Source: an uncultured Bacilli bacterium (GTDB lineage Bacteria > Bacillota_I > Bacilli_A > RF39 > UBA660). Taken from it: 36,669 nt of DNA. Position 1 is the stretch's first letter. Every line of letters begins with the position of its first letter. This document shows positions 6,763 through 13,916 of this stretch, piece by piece. A model generated the notes under the pieces. It made no database searches. It was not told where the DNA came from and saw nothing but the letters and a program-made list of their open reading frames with translations. The DNA is taken from positions 1 through 36,669 of the forward strand of contig CALVIS010000010.1 of assembly GCA_944331805.1 (NCBI GenBank), read 5' to 3'. A program made the position numbers and the translations under genes.

Positions 6763-8618
6763 ATCACGAGGCGGAACGAGCTGAGGTAGTTAGCACCACC
6801 ATTACCCCAGGCGTTGAAGTTGAAAACACCCGCATCCGTATTACCGTAGCCACCGCCGCGCACCAACCATGGGTTCGTAGATGTAACCATTGTCTGATAA
6901 TCATTATACCAGCCTGCTGTCTCACTTAAGGCATGTGAATAACATACTCCTCCATTACATGCTTCACTTGCTGTACTACTTGTATATTTATTATAATATT
7001 TTGAATCTAATGTTAATGGTTCACCAAATCCACTACCACCTATAGTATCATTATAATTTCCCATTACATATTCCCAAGCACCACCTGACATATCATATAC
7101 TCCATAAATTGTTCCTGTACTACTAGCTCCTACTCCTTTTCCTGATTCTCCACTCTCATCTCTCGTATTATCATCATATCTATATTGACATCCTTGAGCT
7201 CCATTATTACTTGGTAAACCACTACTACATCCTGTTATATATTGGTTACTCTTATTTTGATATATCTCTTTATCTGCTCCTATAAAATTAACATTTCCTA
7301 ACTTTCCATATGCACTCTGTGATAAATATGCAACTGCTCCCCATTCATCATTTCTCATAGCATGTGAGTTCATACTTTGACTAAATCCATACATATTTCC
7401 TTCAGCACTCACCTTTAGTCCTACATTATAAATATTACTTACATTTATATTTCTCCAACTGCTTACATTTGGTTTTATTATCGGATCTAGTGTTGCACTA
7501 TTTGTACTGCTTTGTGTCGTATTACTTGTTTCAAACTTTCCTACCCATATTCCTGAAAGTTCTACATCTCCAAATGTAAATGCATCTGGTGTATACCAAT
7601 TCTTTGGTGCCTCAGTATTACTATATCTTGCTGTTCCTTTTTCTTTTACATCTGTTCCTATAAACTTAATATCTATTTCTCCTGGTAAAGCTCTTGTAGG
7701 TGTATCACTTAAATATACTCCTCTTTTACCATAATAATTATTTCCATCTTCACTTGTTATTGTATAAGAGTATCTTGGTATCCATACCCACATTGTCTCT
7801 ATATCATCCATATTAATTACAGTACCTACTCCTGCACTTTGATATGTTGATAATGTATCACTACTTACAGTAACAGCATTTGCCCATATTCCTCTTCCAT
7901 AGTTATACCACCCATTATCTTTATCTGTCTTTACCCAATTATAACCATCATGACGTACTGCAATCATATTACTATCCATCTTTGGCTCATTTACTTCTTC
8001 ATTATCTTGTATAAACTTATCTTCTGCTACCTGTTGTGTTGCAAATACTTTTAACTTACCTAAGAAAGCTTTTCCCATTGCATCATTTCCTGCATTTATA
8101 TTAATCCATACTCTTAATTCACAATCAACAGTTTCATTTGCATTTATTACACCATGATATATTACTGGTGAATCTGACAATGAACCCATATTATCTAAAT
8201 ATTGATAATCATTTCCTACTTTTACTTCAAATCTTACATCCTTAGAATCCAATAATTCACAAGGGCTTCCATCAGTAGTCTGACAATTATTGATTAACTC
8301 TTCATCATCTATTAATGATAATGAATAATATAAGTCTATATCACTCTTATTTACTAAAGAAAACTTATAAGGACTAGATACTTTACCCTCATCATCATAA
8401 GTAGGTATAGCATTTACTAATTGTATTCCTTCTGAAGCACTTTCATCTAATTCTAAATCAATAGTATCCACTAGTATACTTATATCTTTCTCTCCTTGTA
8501 ATGTAGTCATTAACCATGCATATGATATTCCAATAATAAGTAATAGAAGAATTATAATAATGCCAATAATAAATATCTTTTTATTATCTCTTATAATTCC
8601 ATTAATTTTATTTATCAT
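6747..8618 (-). CDS. DGR target: membrane-anchored protein with C-terminal FGE-like C-type lectin fold
   Basis: This 623-residue protein is the variable product of the DGR. Residues 1-14 are basic, 15-34 form a signal anchor or uncleaved signal peptide ending in SYAW, and a beta-rich domain (about 38-215) resembles the N-terminal part of TasA/camelysin-like surface proteins. From about 270 (MWVWIPRYSY) to the end the sequence follows the formylglycine-generating enzyme/sulfatase-modifying fold: YDMSGGAWEYVMGNY, then WLVRGG and SFRLVM. Such folds are used by many DGRs to display variable residues. The VR covers residues 584-619. Likely roles are binding host, phage or neighbour ligands outside the cell; the ligand is unknown. 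The ribosome site GGGAGG lies rather far (about 12 nt) from the ATG. Confidence 0.92.
   Translation of the reverse strand: MINKINGIIRDNKKIFIIGIIIILLLLIIGISYAWLMTTLQGEKDISILVDTIDLELDESASEGIQLVNAIPTYDDEGKVSSPYKFSLVNKSDIDLYYSLSLIDDEELINNCQTTDGSPCELLDSKDVRFEVKVGNDYQYLDNMGSLSDSPVIYHGVINANETVDCELRVWININAGNDAMGKAFLGKLKVFATQQVAEDKFIQDNEEVNEPKMDSNMIAVRHDGYNWVKTDKDNGWYNYGRGIWANAVTVSSDTLSTYQSAGVGTVINMDDIETMWVWIPRYSYTITSEDGNNYYGKRGVYLSDTPTRALPGEIDIKFIGTDVKEKGTARYSNTEAPKNWYTPDAFTFGDVELSGIWVGKFETSNTTQSSTNSATLDPIIKPNVSSWRNINVSNIYNVGLKVSAEGNMYGFSQSMNSHAMRNDEWGAVAYLSQSAYGKLGNVNFIGADKEIYQNKSNQYITGCSSGLPSNNGAQGCQYRYDDNTRDESGESGKGVGASSTGTIYGVYDMSGGAWEYVMGNYNDTIGGSGFGEPLTLDSKYYNKYTSSTASEACNGGVCYSHALSETAGWYNDYQTMVTSTNPWLVRGGGYGNTDAGVFNFNAWGNGGANYLSSFRLVMSPSP
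6762..6870 (-). repeat. Variable repeat (VR) of the DGR target gene
   Basis: This 109-bp segment encodes WLVRGG to SFRLVM at the C-terminus of the target protein. Compared with TR1, residues 590, 592, 595, 603, 605, 608, 611, 612 and 613 are replaced (now Gly, Gly, Asp, Ala, Gly, Gly, Tyr, Leu, Ser) where TR1 encodes Asn or Thr. Fixed residues (RGG, AGVFNFN, SFRLVM) have codons unchanged from TR1. The end nearest the stop (GTGATG) is the expected initiation site of mutagenic homing and directly abuts the hairpin at 6737-6762. Confidence 0.9.
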
Positions 8619-8662
8619 TTATCTTTATCAACCTCCCTATATTATCAAATTATTCTAACACC

Positions 8663-8671
8663 ATTATAACA
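8663..8671 (-). promoter_or_regulatory. Extended -10 promoter of the DGR target gene
   Basis: On the minus strand TGTTATAAT is a full extended -10 element. No good -35 box lies 16-18 nt upstream. Transcription would start near 8655, about 37 nt before the ATG at 8618. Confidence 0.55.
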
Positions 8672-8740
8672 AATTTTCTAAGATATGGAAGAAAAAAACT
8701 CAAAAAAGCCAAAAAAAATATTTACTTTGAATTTACAAAA

Positions 8741-8758
8741 AAGAGCAATTATGCTCTT
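8741..8758 (-). terminator. Intrinsic terminator of the decayed transcription unit
   Basis: A perfect 7-bp stem AAGAGCA/TGCTCTT with a 4-nt loop is followed on the minus strand by TTTTG. It sits 2 nt after the TAG of the gene remnant at 8761. Confidence 0.65.
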
Positions 8759-8760
8759 CT

Positions 8761-8853
8761 CTACATTAACATTGATATTTGTTTCTTAGAAAGACCAGTT
8801 GCCTTAATTATATCATAGTCTACAAATGATTGCAAAAAGGTAAAATTTAAAAT
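8761..8853 (-). pseudogene. 3' fragment of a decayed gene, resembling the tail of Rpn/PD-(D/E)XK transposase proteins
   Basis: This minus-strand frame of 30 codons ends in a coherent tail, DYDIIKATGLSKKQISMLM, then TAG and a terminator 2 nt later. The pattern 'I..(A/V)TGLS...I' is typical of the last residues of Rpn-family PD-(D/E)XK nuclease transposases and related proteins; that match is from memory and is weak. Upstream frames to 9000 are broken by many stops, while a ribosome-site-like AAAGGAG and a promoter (9007-9035) remain. It reads as a gene that has lost its body but kept its ends. Confidence 0.4.
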
Positions 8854-9006
8854 TCAGGAAAAATACCTCTTCAATTTAATATTTTCTCTAGACGAATTTT
8901 AAATATTCATACTAACAATTCTCTCAATTTGCAAAATTCATATAAATTTAACTTTTTTTAACCTTCTCCTTTCCCCATCTTTTATACAAGTCTCCCATCT
9001 GTTTAC

Positions 9007-9035
9007 AATGTATCATAATAGATAGATTATGTCAA
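9007..9035 (-). promoter_or_regulatory. Promoter with no intact gene downstream
   Basis: On the minus strand a perfect TTGACA (complement of 9030-9035) is followed after 17 nt by TACATT (complement of 9007-9012). The next intact gene is 380 nt away past a terminator, so it serves the decayed gene or an unrecognised small RNA of about 260 nt. Confidence 0.55.
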
Positions 9036-9058
9036 TAGAAAAAGACTATAAAAGTCTT
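9036..9058 (-). terminator. Intrinsic terminator of the nucleoside kinase gene
   Basis: On the minus strand AAGACT/AGTCTT (complement of 9053-9058 and 9042-9047) with a 5-nt loop is followed by a T run. It overlaps the last bases of the stop codon of the gene that ends at 9057. Confidence 0.6.
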
Positions 9059-10712
9059 AATCATGAAAACAACTACCACCAATAAATTCTCTAAGTATAG
9101 AATCATCTGGAATGCTTTCACTCGGAATAGGAAGAATTAATCTTAACACATTAAGAAGTCTCTTCGCTTCTTCATAATAAGTTGAATCTTCATCTACTGA
9201 ATAAAGTAAAGGTTCAACATAAGTTTTTAATACTCCTAATTCATATATTAAAGCTGTATTAATAGTAACATCCGCTTCATCTTGATAAGGGAATATATAT
9301 TTCTCTTCTCCACTTCTAACATTATTCCAAACTCTCAAAGTATCTACTACATTATAACCTCTAGTTCTATTATCCCTAATTATTCTTCTTAAAAGTCTAT
9401 TATCTGTAGTAGGAAAACGATTATGGTAATCTATATTAAGTTCTGTTAGAGCCGATAAATATATTTTAAATTTATTCTTAGCAGGTATTTCTTTTAACAC
9501 TTTAGGGTTTAAGCCATGTATTCCTTCTATTAACAAGATATCATCTTTATCTAATTTTAACTCTTTAACAAACTCTTTAACTCCTTCTTTAAAGTTATAG
9601 ATAGGAGCCATTACCTCTTTACCCTCTAATAATTCATTAATTTGTTTAGTTAATAATTTATTATCAACTGCATCAATTGTCTCATAATCTTTCTCTCCTT
9701 TTTCATTTAAAGGAGTTTTATCTCTATCTACAAAATAATCATCCATACTAATCATCTTAGGATTAAGTCCAAAGCTCTTTAAATACATACAAAGTTTAGT
9801 AGTTGTTGTCGTCTTACCACTAGAAGATGGACCAGCAAGTAATATTATTTTTTTGTCTTTTTTATTATCTACTATCTTTCTAGCCACATTTAAGAGTCTA
9901 TTACTCTGTAAAGTTTCATCTATTCTAATTAAATCGCAAATTTTACCACGACTAACAACTTCATTTAAATCTGCAATAGTTTCTATTTTCATTAATTTAG
10001 TCCAATCTCTACATTCTTTAAAGACTTTAAACATATTAGGATGATGGACATAAGTTTTAATTTGATTATGAGAATACTCTGTAGGAAACTGTAATACAAA
10101 ACCATTATCATCTACATAAGTTAATTTAAACTCTTTTAAACTAGCTGTAGAAGGAGGCATTTGTCCATAGAAGTAATTATAATAATTAGAAAGTCTATAA
10201 AGAGTAATAAATGTATTAGTATTATATTTCATTATCTTAGCTTTCGCTAAATCATTAATACTCTCAAAATAATGTATAGCAGATATTCTTTCAACACTAA
10301 CTTTAGTAATAGATAAATCCATCTCTACTAGTTTTAACATCTTTCTAGCAATTGTTTTAAGAATTGTCTCTGTTAAAGGAAAACTTGTCTTAATATAAAT
10401 TCCCTTATCTAATGAATGCATTACTACTATATTAGCTTCAAGACCAAATATCTCTTTAACTGCAACTATAAGTAAAAAAGTTAATCCTGCAATATGAGCT
10501 CTATTACCTATTTTAGAATTTAAATCATAAAAGGTTATTCCACAAGAATCATTAACAACATAACTAAGCTCTCTATATACATTATTAACACTTGCTAAAA
10601 TAATAGGAAAACGATAATCTTTTTGATACTCTTTACTAAGTTGTAATAAAGTTGTTCCAGAAGGAATAGTCTCTTCTTTACCATTAATTGTCACTTTAAC
10701 TTCTTCTATCAT
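9057..10712 (-). CDS. Nucleoside (uridine) kinase family protein with N-terminal TGS and ThrRS-like domains
   Basis: The 551-residue protein joins an N-terminal TGS-like domain (residues 1-60, VTINGKEETIPSGTTLLQL), a threonyl-tRNA-synthetase second-additional-type region (about 70-180) and a C-terminal P-loop kinase of the uridine kinase/phosphoribulokinase family. The Walker A motif GPSSSGKTTTT lies near 294-304, followed by SMDDYFVDRDKTP and the EGIHGLNP motif. The architecture is common in Bacillota and usually annotated as nucleoside kinase; the natural substrate is not established from sequence. It is a single-gene unit with its own promoter (10740-10748), divergent from clpP. Confidence 0.88.
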   Translation of the reverse strand: MIEEVKVTINGKEETIPSGTTLLQLSKEYQKDYRFPIILASVNNVYRELSYVVNDSCGITFYDLNSKIGNRAHIAGLTFLLIVAVKEIFGLEANIVVMHSLDKGIYIKTSFPLTETILKTIARKMLKLVEMDLSITKVSVERISAIHYFESINDLAKAKIMKYNTNTFITLYRLSNYYNYFYGQMPPSTASLKEFKLTYVDDNGFVLQFPTEYSHNQIKTYVHHPNMFKVFKECRDWTKLMKIETIADLNEVVSRGKICDLIRIDETLQSNRLLNVARKIVDNKKDKKIILLAGPSSSGKTTTTTKLCMYLKSFGLNPKMISMDDYFVDRDKTPLNEKGEKDYETIDAVDNKLLTKQINELLEGKEVMAPIYNFKEGVKEFVKELKLDKDDILLIEGIHGLNPKVLKEIPAKNKFKIYLSALTELNIDYHNRFPTTDNRLLRRIIRDNRTRGYNVVDTLRVWNNVRSGEEKYIFPYQDEADVTINTALIYELGVLKTYVEPLLYSVDEDSTYYEEAKRLLNVLRLILPIPSESIPDDSILREFIGGSCFHD

Positions 10713-10739
10713 TCTAACACCCTCTTAATTCTATATATG

Positions 10740-10748
10740 ATTATACCA
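10740..10748 (-). promoter_or_regulatory. Extended -10 promoter of the nucleoside kinase gene
   Basis: TGGTATAAT on the minus strand, a full extended -10 element; a weak TTAGAC lies 18 nt upstream. Transcription would begin near 10733, about 20 nt before the ATG. Confidence 0.55.
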
Positions 10749-10791
10749 AAATTAACATACAAAGTCTAATAATTTTGCCACATCTTGTAAG

Positions 10792-10797
10792 GTATAA
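10792..10797 (+). promoter_or_regulatory. Candidate -10 box of clpP
   Basis: A perfect TATAAT lies about 40 nt before the clpP start on the plus strand. No convincing -35 box or CtsR operator (GGTCAAA repeats) is visible, so heat-shock control by CtsR is not supported here. Confidence 0.45.
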
Positions 10798-10837
10798 TTT
10801 AAAGTTTATTTGGATATAGTAGAATTAGGTGATAATA

Positions 10838-11407
10838 ATGAATTTAATACCCATGATTGTTGATAAAGAAATAAATGGAGAAAGAAGTTATGATATTTTT
10901 TCTAAGTTATTAAAGAATAGAATAATTATATTAAGTGGCACTATTAATGATGAATCTGCTAATACCATCGTCGCTGAACTATTATATTTAGACTCTCTAA
11001 ATCATGAAGATATATCTCTTTATATTAATTCCCCAGGAGGCTCTGTAACAGCAGGTTTCGCTATCTATGACACGATGAATTTAATTAAAAGTGATGTCTC
11101 TACTATTTGTATGGGCTTGGCTGCATCAATGGCTGCCTTTCTGCTATCTAGTGGTAAGAAAGGTAAAAGGTATGCCCTACCTAACAGTGAAGTAATGATA
11201 CATCAACCCCTAGGAGGAGCGGAAGGTCAAGCGACAGAAATAAAGATTGCAGCAGAACATATTCTAAAGACTAAAAAAAAGCTAAATAAGATTCTAGCTT
11301 CAAATACCAATAAAAAATTAGAAAAAATAGAACAAGATACAGAAAGAGATTATTTTCTAGAAGCTAAGGAAGCTAAAGAGTATGGACTAATAGATAAGGT
11401 TCTTTAA
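10838..11407 (+). CDS. clpP: ATP-dependent Clp protease proteolytic subunit ClpP
   Basis: ClpP is the barrel-shaped serine peptidase that degrades proteins fed in by ClpC or ClpX. I start it at ATG 10838, giving 189 residues beginning [11 protein letters not shown], because the ribosome site GGTGAT lies 4 nt upstream and the family begins this way; a GTG at 10829 would overlap that site. The catalytic triad is complete: Ser97 (GLAASMAA), His122 (MIHQPLGG) and Asp171 (DTERDYF). It is one of only two plus-strand genes in the window. Its likely partner ClpC is at 33899. Its stop codon overlaps that of the opposing DUF3006 gene. Confidence 0.96.
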   Translation: MNLIPMIVDKEINGERSYDIFSKLLKNRIIILSGTINDESANTIVAELLYLDSLNHEDISLYINSPGGSVTAGFAIYDTMNLIKSDVSTICMGLAASMAAFLLSSGKKGKRYALPNSEVMIHQPLGGAEGQATEIKIAAEHILKTKKKLNKILASNTNKKLEKIEQDTERDYFLEAKEAKEYGLIDKVL

Positions 11408-11655
11408 TCTACAAAGACTTTATCCATTAGTTTTTTTATTTTTTTCTTTCTCTGTTTAGTTTTCTTCTTATTAACAAAGACTTCTTTAGTATCACTATCA
11501 ATCTCTAAAACATCACCCTCTTTAACAGAAGGAAGTTTATCTATTCGATAAGTCATAACCCTGCCTTTATCAAGTTCAACTACTACTAAATTATTCTCTA
11601 TTCTATCAACAATTACTTCCATAGGTTTAACATATTCGCTAAATATAAAAAGCAC
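11404..11655 (-). CDS. DUF3006 domain protein
   Basis: A small basic protein of 72-83 residues. The DUF3006 pattern [18 protein letters not shown], then a short beta-rich stretch with EGDVLEID, is followed by a strongly basic tail ([17 protein letters not shown]). The function of the family is unknown. The start is uncertain. The ATG at 11622 gives the usual family start but has no ribosome site. The GTG at 11655 is in frame but overlaps a strong GAGGAGG, which would normally serve a start about 7 nt further on, where only ATA (Ile) is available. It ends tail to tail with clpP. Confidence 0.75.
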   Translation of the reverse strand: MLFIFSEYVKPMEVIVDRIENNLVVVELDKGRVMTYRIDKLPSVKEGDVLEIDSDTKEVFVNKKKTKQRKKKIKKLMDKVFVD

Positions 11656-11688
11656 CTCCTCTCACACATAATATCTCTTTCTAAAGAC

Positions 11689-11716
11689 ACTATAACAGAA
11701 AAGAAATGCTTTGCAA
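11689..11716 (-). promoter_or_regulatory. Promoter of the DUF3006 gene
   Basis: On the minus strand TTGCAA (complement of 11711-11716), 16 nt, then TATAGT (complement of 11689-11694) with an upstream TG, forming an extended -10. The start point near 11682 leaves a leader of about 27 nt before the GTG. Confidence 0.6.
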
Positions 11717-11904
11717 AATTACGATTTTTCTAAATTCAAGACATTTTTCTTAGCAATTTTCAAAATCCCCTAGGAGAAAATACAATATCTAAGCCTAAAT
11801 TTATCTAAATATTTAAAATTACAACTTTTTCATTTTTTAGCACATAAAGTCCAATTATCTTCAAGTATTAACTTTTCATACTTACAATAAAACTGGTGAT
11901 AAAA

Positions 11905-12375
11905 GTGGTAGAAAATGGAAACAGAATGGCTATATTACGCCATAATAATGGTTTATTGCAAAAGGACATTGCAAAAATTTTAAATGTAAAAGAAAATACT
12001 TATTCTAAATGGGAAAAATGCTCTAATGATATACCTTTAGAAAAGATTAATATACTAGCTAATTATTATGATGTTAACTTAGATTATTTATTAGGTATAT
12101 CTAACAAAATAGAACATAGTGAAAAGTTAAAAATTGATTATAAAAAGATATGTGAAAGGCTATTAGAATTAAGAAAAGAAAATCACTTAACGCAAGCCAA
12201 ATTAAGTGATAAAATAGGCTTCTTTCAAACAACCTATTCTAGTTTTGAAACAGGTGTAAGGCGCCCCACTACACACAAATTACTATATATAGTAAACTTT
12301 TATAATGCTTCAATGGACTACGTTGTAGGTAGAACTGACACAAAGAAAATATATAAAAGTATTTATCTTAATTAA
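11905..12375 (+). CDS. Regulator with two XRE-type helix-turn-helix domains
   Basis: About 156 residues made of two Cro/C1 (XRE) DNA-binding domains in tandem: MAILRHNNGLLQKDIAKIL...YSKWE (near 8-45) and ERLLELRKENHLTQAKLSD...YSSFETG (near 75-120). Each is followed by the typical 'NY YD VN LDYLLG' tail (second copy: NFYNASMDYVVG). A single chain with two such domains may bind DNA as a pseudo-dimer. I place the start at GTG 11905, which sits 4 nt after GGTGAT, the same spacing as at clpP; a GTG at 11896 overlaps that site. It converges on the DUF4143 ATPase gene and shares TTAA stop bases with it. Confidence 0.85.
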   Translation: MVENGNRMAILRHNNGLLQKDIAKILNVKENTYSKWEKCSNDIPLEKINILANYYDVNLDYLLGISNKIEHSEKLKIDYKKICERLLELRKENHLTQAKLSDKIGFFQTTYSSFETGVRRPTTHKLLYIVNFYNASMDYVVGRTDTKKIYKSIYLN

Positions 12376-13646
12376 TTCTTCAAGCATCCTACAGGAATAA
12401 CATAAACATCATCATCACGTTTATAAGCATAATTACCAGTTGCAGTTAATACCATCATGAATGATGGTTTTTTCATTTTTTCAGTATCTATTTTATTTTG
12501 CATTTTAATTAAATTTTTAGCACCTTCATCAATTAGTTTATCTCCACCTAGTTTTATTTCAACAAGTCCATAAGAACCATTTCTTAAATGTATAACAGCA
12601 TCACATTCTAAAGAAGATGAATCTCTATAATGATAAACACTTCCATTTATACTTTCTGCATAAACCCTTAAATCCCTAACACATAATGTTTCAAATACCA
12701 AACCAAAAGTATTTAAATCATTAATTAAATCTTCTGGTCCTATTCCAAGACTAGCAGTTGCAATAGAAGGATCAATAAAATATCTAGTATCAGAAGTTCT
12801 TATAACAGTTTTACTTCTTAAATTAGGATTCCATGCTGGAGACTCTTCTATTACAAATATTTTTTTCAAAGCATTAATATATGAAAAAACTGTATCTGTA
12901 TCTAAAGCAAAAGAATCATTATTTATCATATCATTTTTTATTGTTTCTATTGATGCTTGGCTACCAATATTTCTAGCATAACTCCTCATTAAATTCTTTA
13001 CTCTAAGAGGATTTCTACTAACATCATCAACTCTGGATATATCAGAATTAACAATTGCATCATAATAATCAAAAGCTGAGTCTAAAGCAGTATCTTTATC
13101 TAAAAATATACTTCTTGGCCATCCTCCTCTACAACATAAATAGGCAATATCTTCAAGTGATAGATTATTTATTCCATTAACAGTGGATGGACTATTAAAT
13201 AAATCTTTAAGACTTATAGTACCAGTTGATTCTCCTGATTCATATAAAGTCATAGGTCTCATTAATAACCATGAAAACCTTCCAGTCCCAGTATGTGCGA
13301 TTTTACTTCTATCTACAGGAACAGCTGAACCAGTAAGAATAAATTGTCCTTCTTCCCCTCTATGATCTACTTCAAATCTAATTGCATCCCATAACTTTGG
13401 AGCAAGTTGCCATTCGTCAATTAACCTAGGAGTATCTCCAGTTAATAATAAAGCAGGATTGATGTCTGCAAGAGTTAAATTTTGTTCTTGATTCGCTGGA
13501 TCAGCCATATATAATACACTTTTTGAAATTTGCTCTGCTGTAGTTGTTTTCCCACACCATTTAGGTCCTTCTATCAAAACAGCACCTTTTCCTTTTAGTT
13601 TCCTTTCTAATATTTCATCAGCAATTCTACTTTTATATTTTTCCAT
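12372..13646 (-). CDS. AAA_14/DUF4143 P-loop ATPase (first copy)
   Basis: A 424-residue member of the ATPase family with N-terminal AAA_14 and C-terminal DUF4143 domains. Walker A is GPKWCGKTT (27-35), Walker B LIDEWQ (near 92) and a sensor-like LTGSAVP follows. The C-terminus carries a PD-(D/E)XK-like pattern (ECDAVIHLRNGSYGLVEIKLG). Roles proposed for the family include toxin-antitoxin or mobile-element functions; none is established. The ATG at 13646 has an AAAGGAG site 8 nt upstream, so I prefer it to an earlier in-frame start. It has a good promoter with three 23-bp repeats directly upstream and stands convergent to a double-XRE gene, an accessory-gene setting. Confidence 0.88.
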   Translation of the reverse strand: MEKYKSRIADEILERKLKGKGAVLIEGPKWCGKTTTAEQISKSVLYMADPANQEQNLTLADINPALLLTGDTPRLIDEWQLAPKLWDAIRFEVDHRGEEGQFILTGSAVPVDRSKIAHTGTGRFSWLLMRPMTLYESGESTGTISLKDLFNSPSTVNGINNLSLEDIAYLCCRGGWPRSIFLDKDTALDSAFDYYDAIVNSDISRVDDVSRNPLRVKNLMRSYARNIGSQASIETIKNDMINNDSFALDTDTVFSYINALKKIFVIEESPAWNPNLRSKTVIRTSDTRYFIDPSIATASLGIGPEDLINDLNTFGLVFETLCVRDLRVYAESINGSVYHYRDSSSLECDAVIHLRNGSYGLVEIKLGGDKLIDEGAKNLIKMQNKIDTEKMKKPSFMMVLTATGNYAYKRDDDVYVIPVGCLKN

Positions 13647-13668
13647 TTTAAGGTCTCCTTTTGAAATA

Positions 13669-13697
13669 ATTTTAACATTAAATAATACTTTTTTCAA
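13669..13697 (-). promoter_or_regulatory. Promoter of the first DUF4143 ATPase gene
   Basis: On the minus strand TTGAAA (complement of 13692-13697), 17 nt, TAAAAT (complement of 13669-13674). The triplicate repeats begin 6 bp upstream of the -35 box, the place where activators usually bind. Confidence 0.65.
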
Positions 13698-13702
13698 TAT
13701 TT

Positions 13703-13771
13703 TTCGGTAACTTGCAGACTTTTTATTCGGTAATTTGTGAGTTTTTCATTCGGTAATTTGTAAATTTAAAA
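13703..13771 (-). repeat. Three tandem 23-bp direct repeats upstream of the ATPase promoter
   Basis: Copies start at 13703, 13726 and 13749, each beginning TTCGGTAAYTTG on the plus strand and differing mostly in the last ten bases. A 23-bp period puts the sites about two helical turns apart on one DNA face. This fits an operator or iteron array for a DNA-binding protein, possibly the adjacent double-XRE regulator. The rest of the gap (13772-13916) is AT-rich with nothing I can identify. Confidence 0.8.
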
Positions 13772-13916
13772 TTAATTCTATATTAATACTTTATCTTATA
13801 AAACACTTCATATAATAAATTTCATAATGTTTCTATGTAGTAATTGTAGATAAAATCAATAAAAAAATATATAAAAGGAATTTATCAAGATAAAGCAAAT
13901 ATTAATCAAAAAAATC

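Noticed and set aside
13703-13771. CRISPR array
   Set aside because: The three 23-bp units are contiguous with no spacers and no cas genes lie nearby. They fit a tandem operator-like array.
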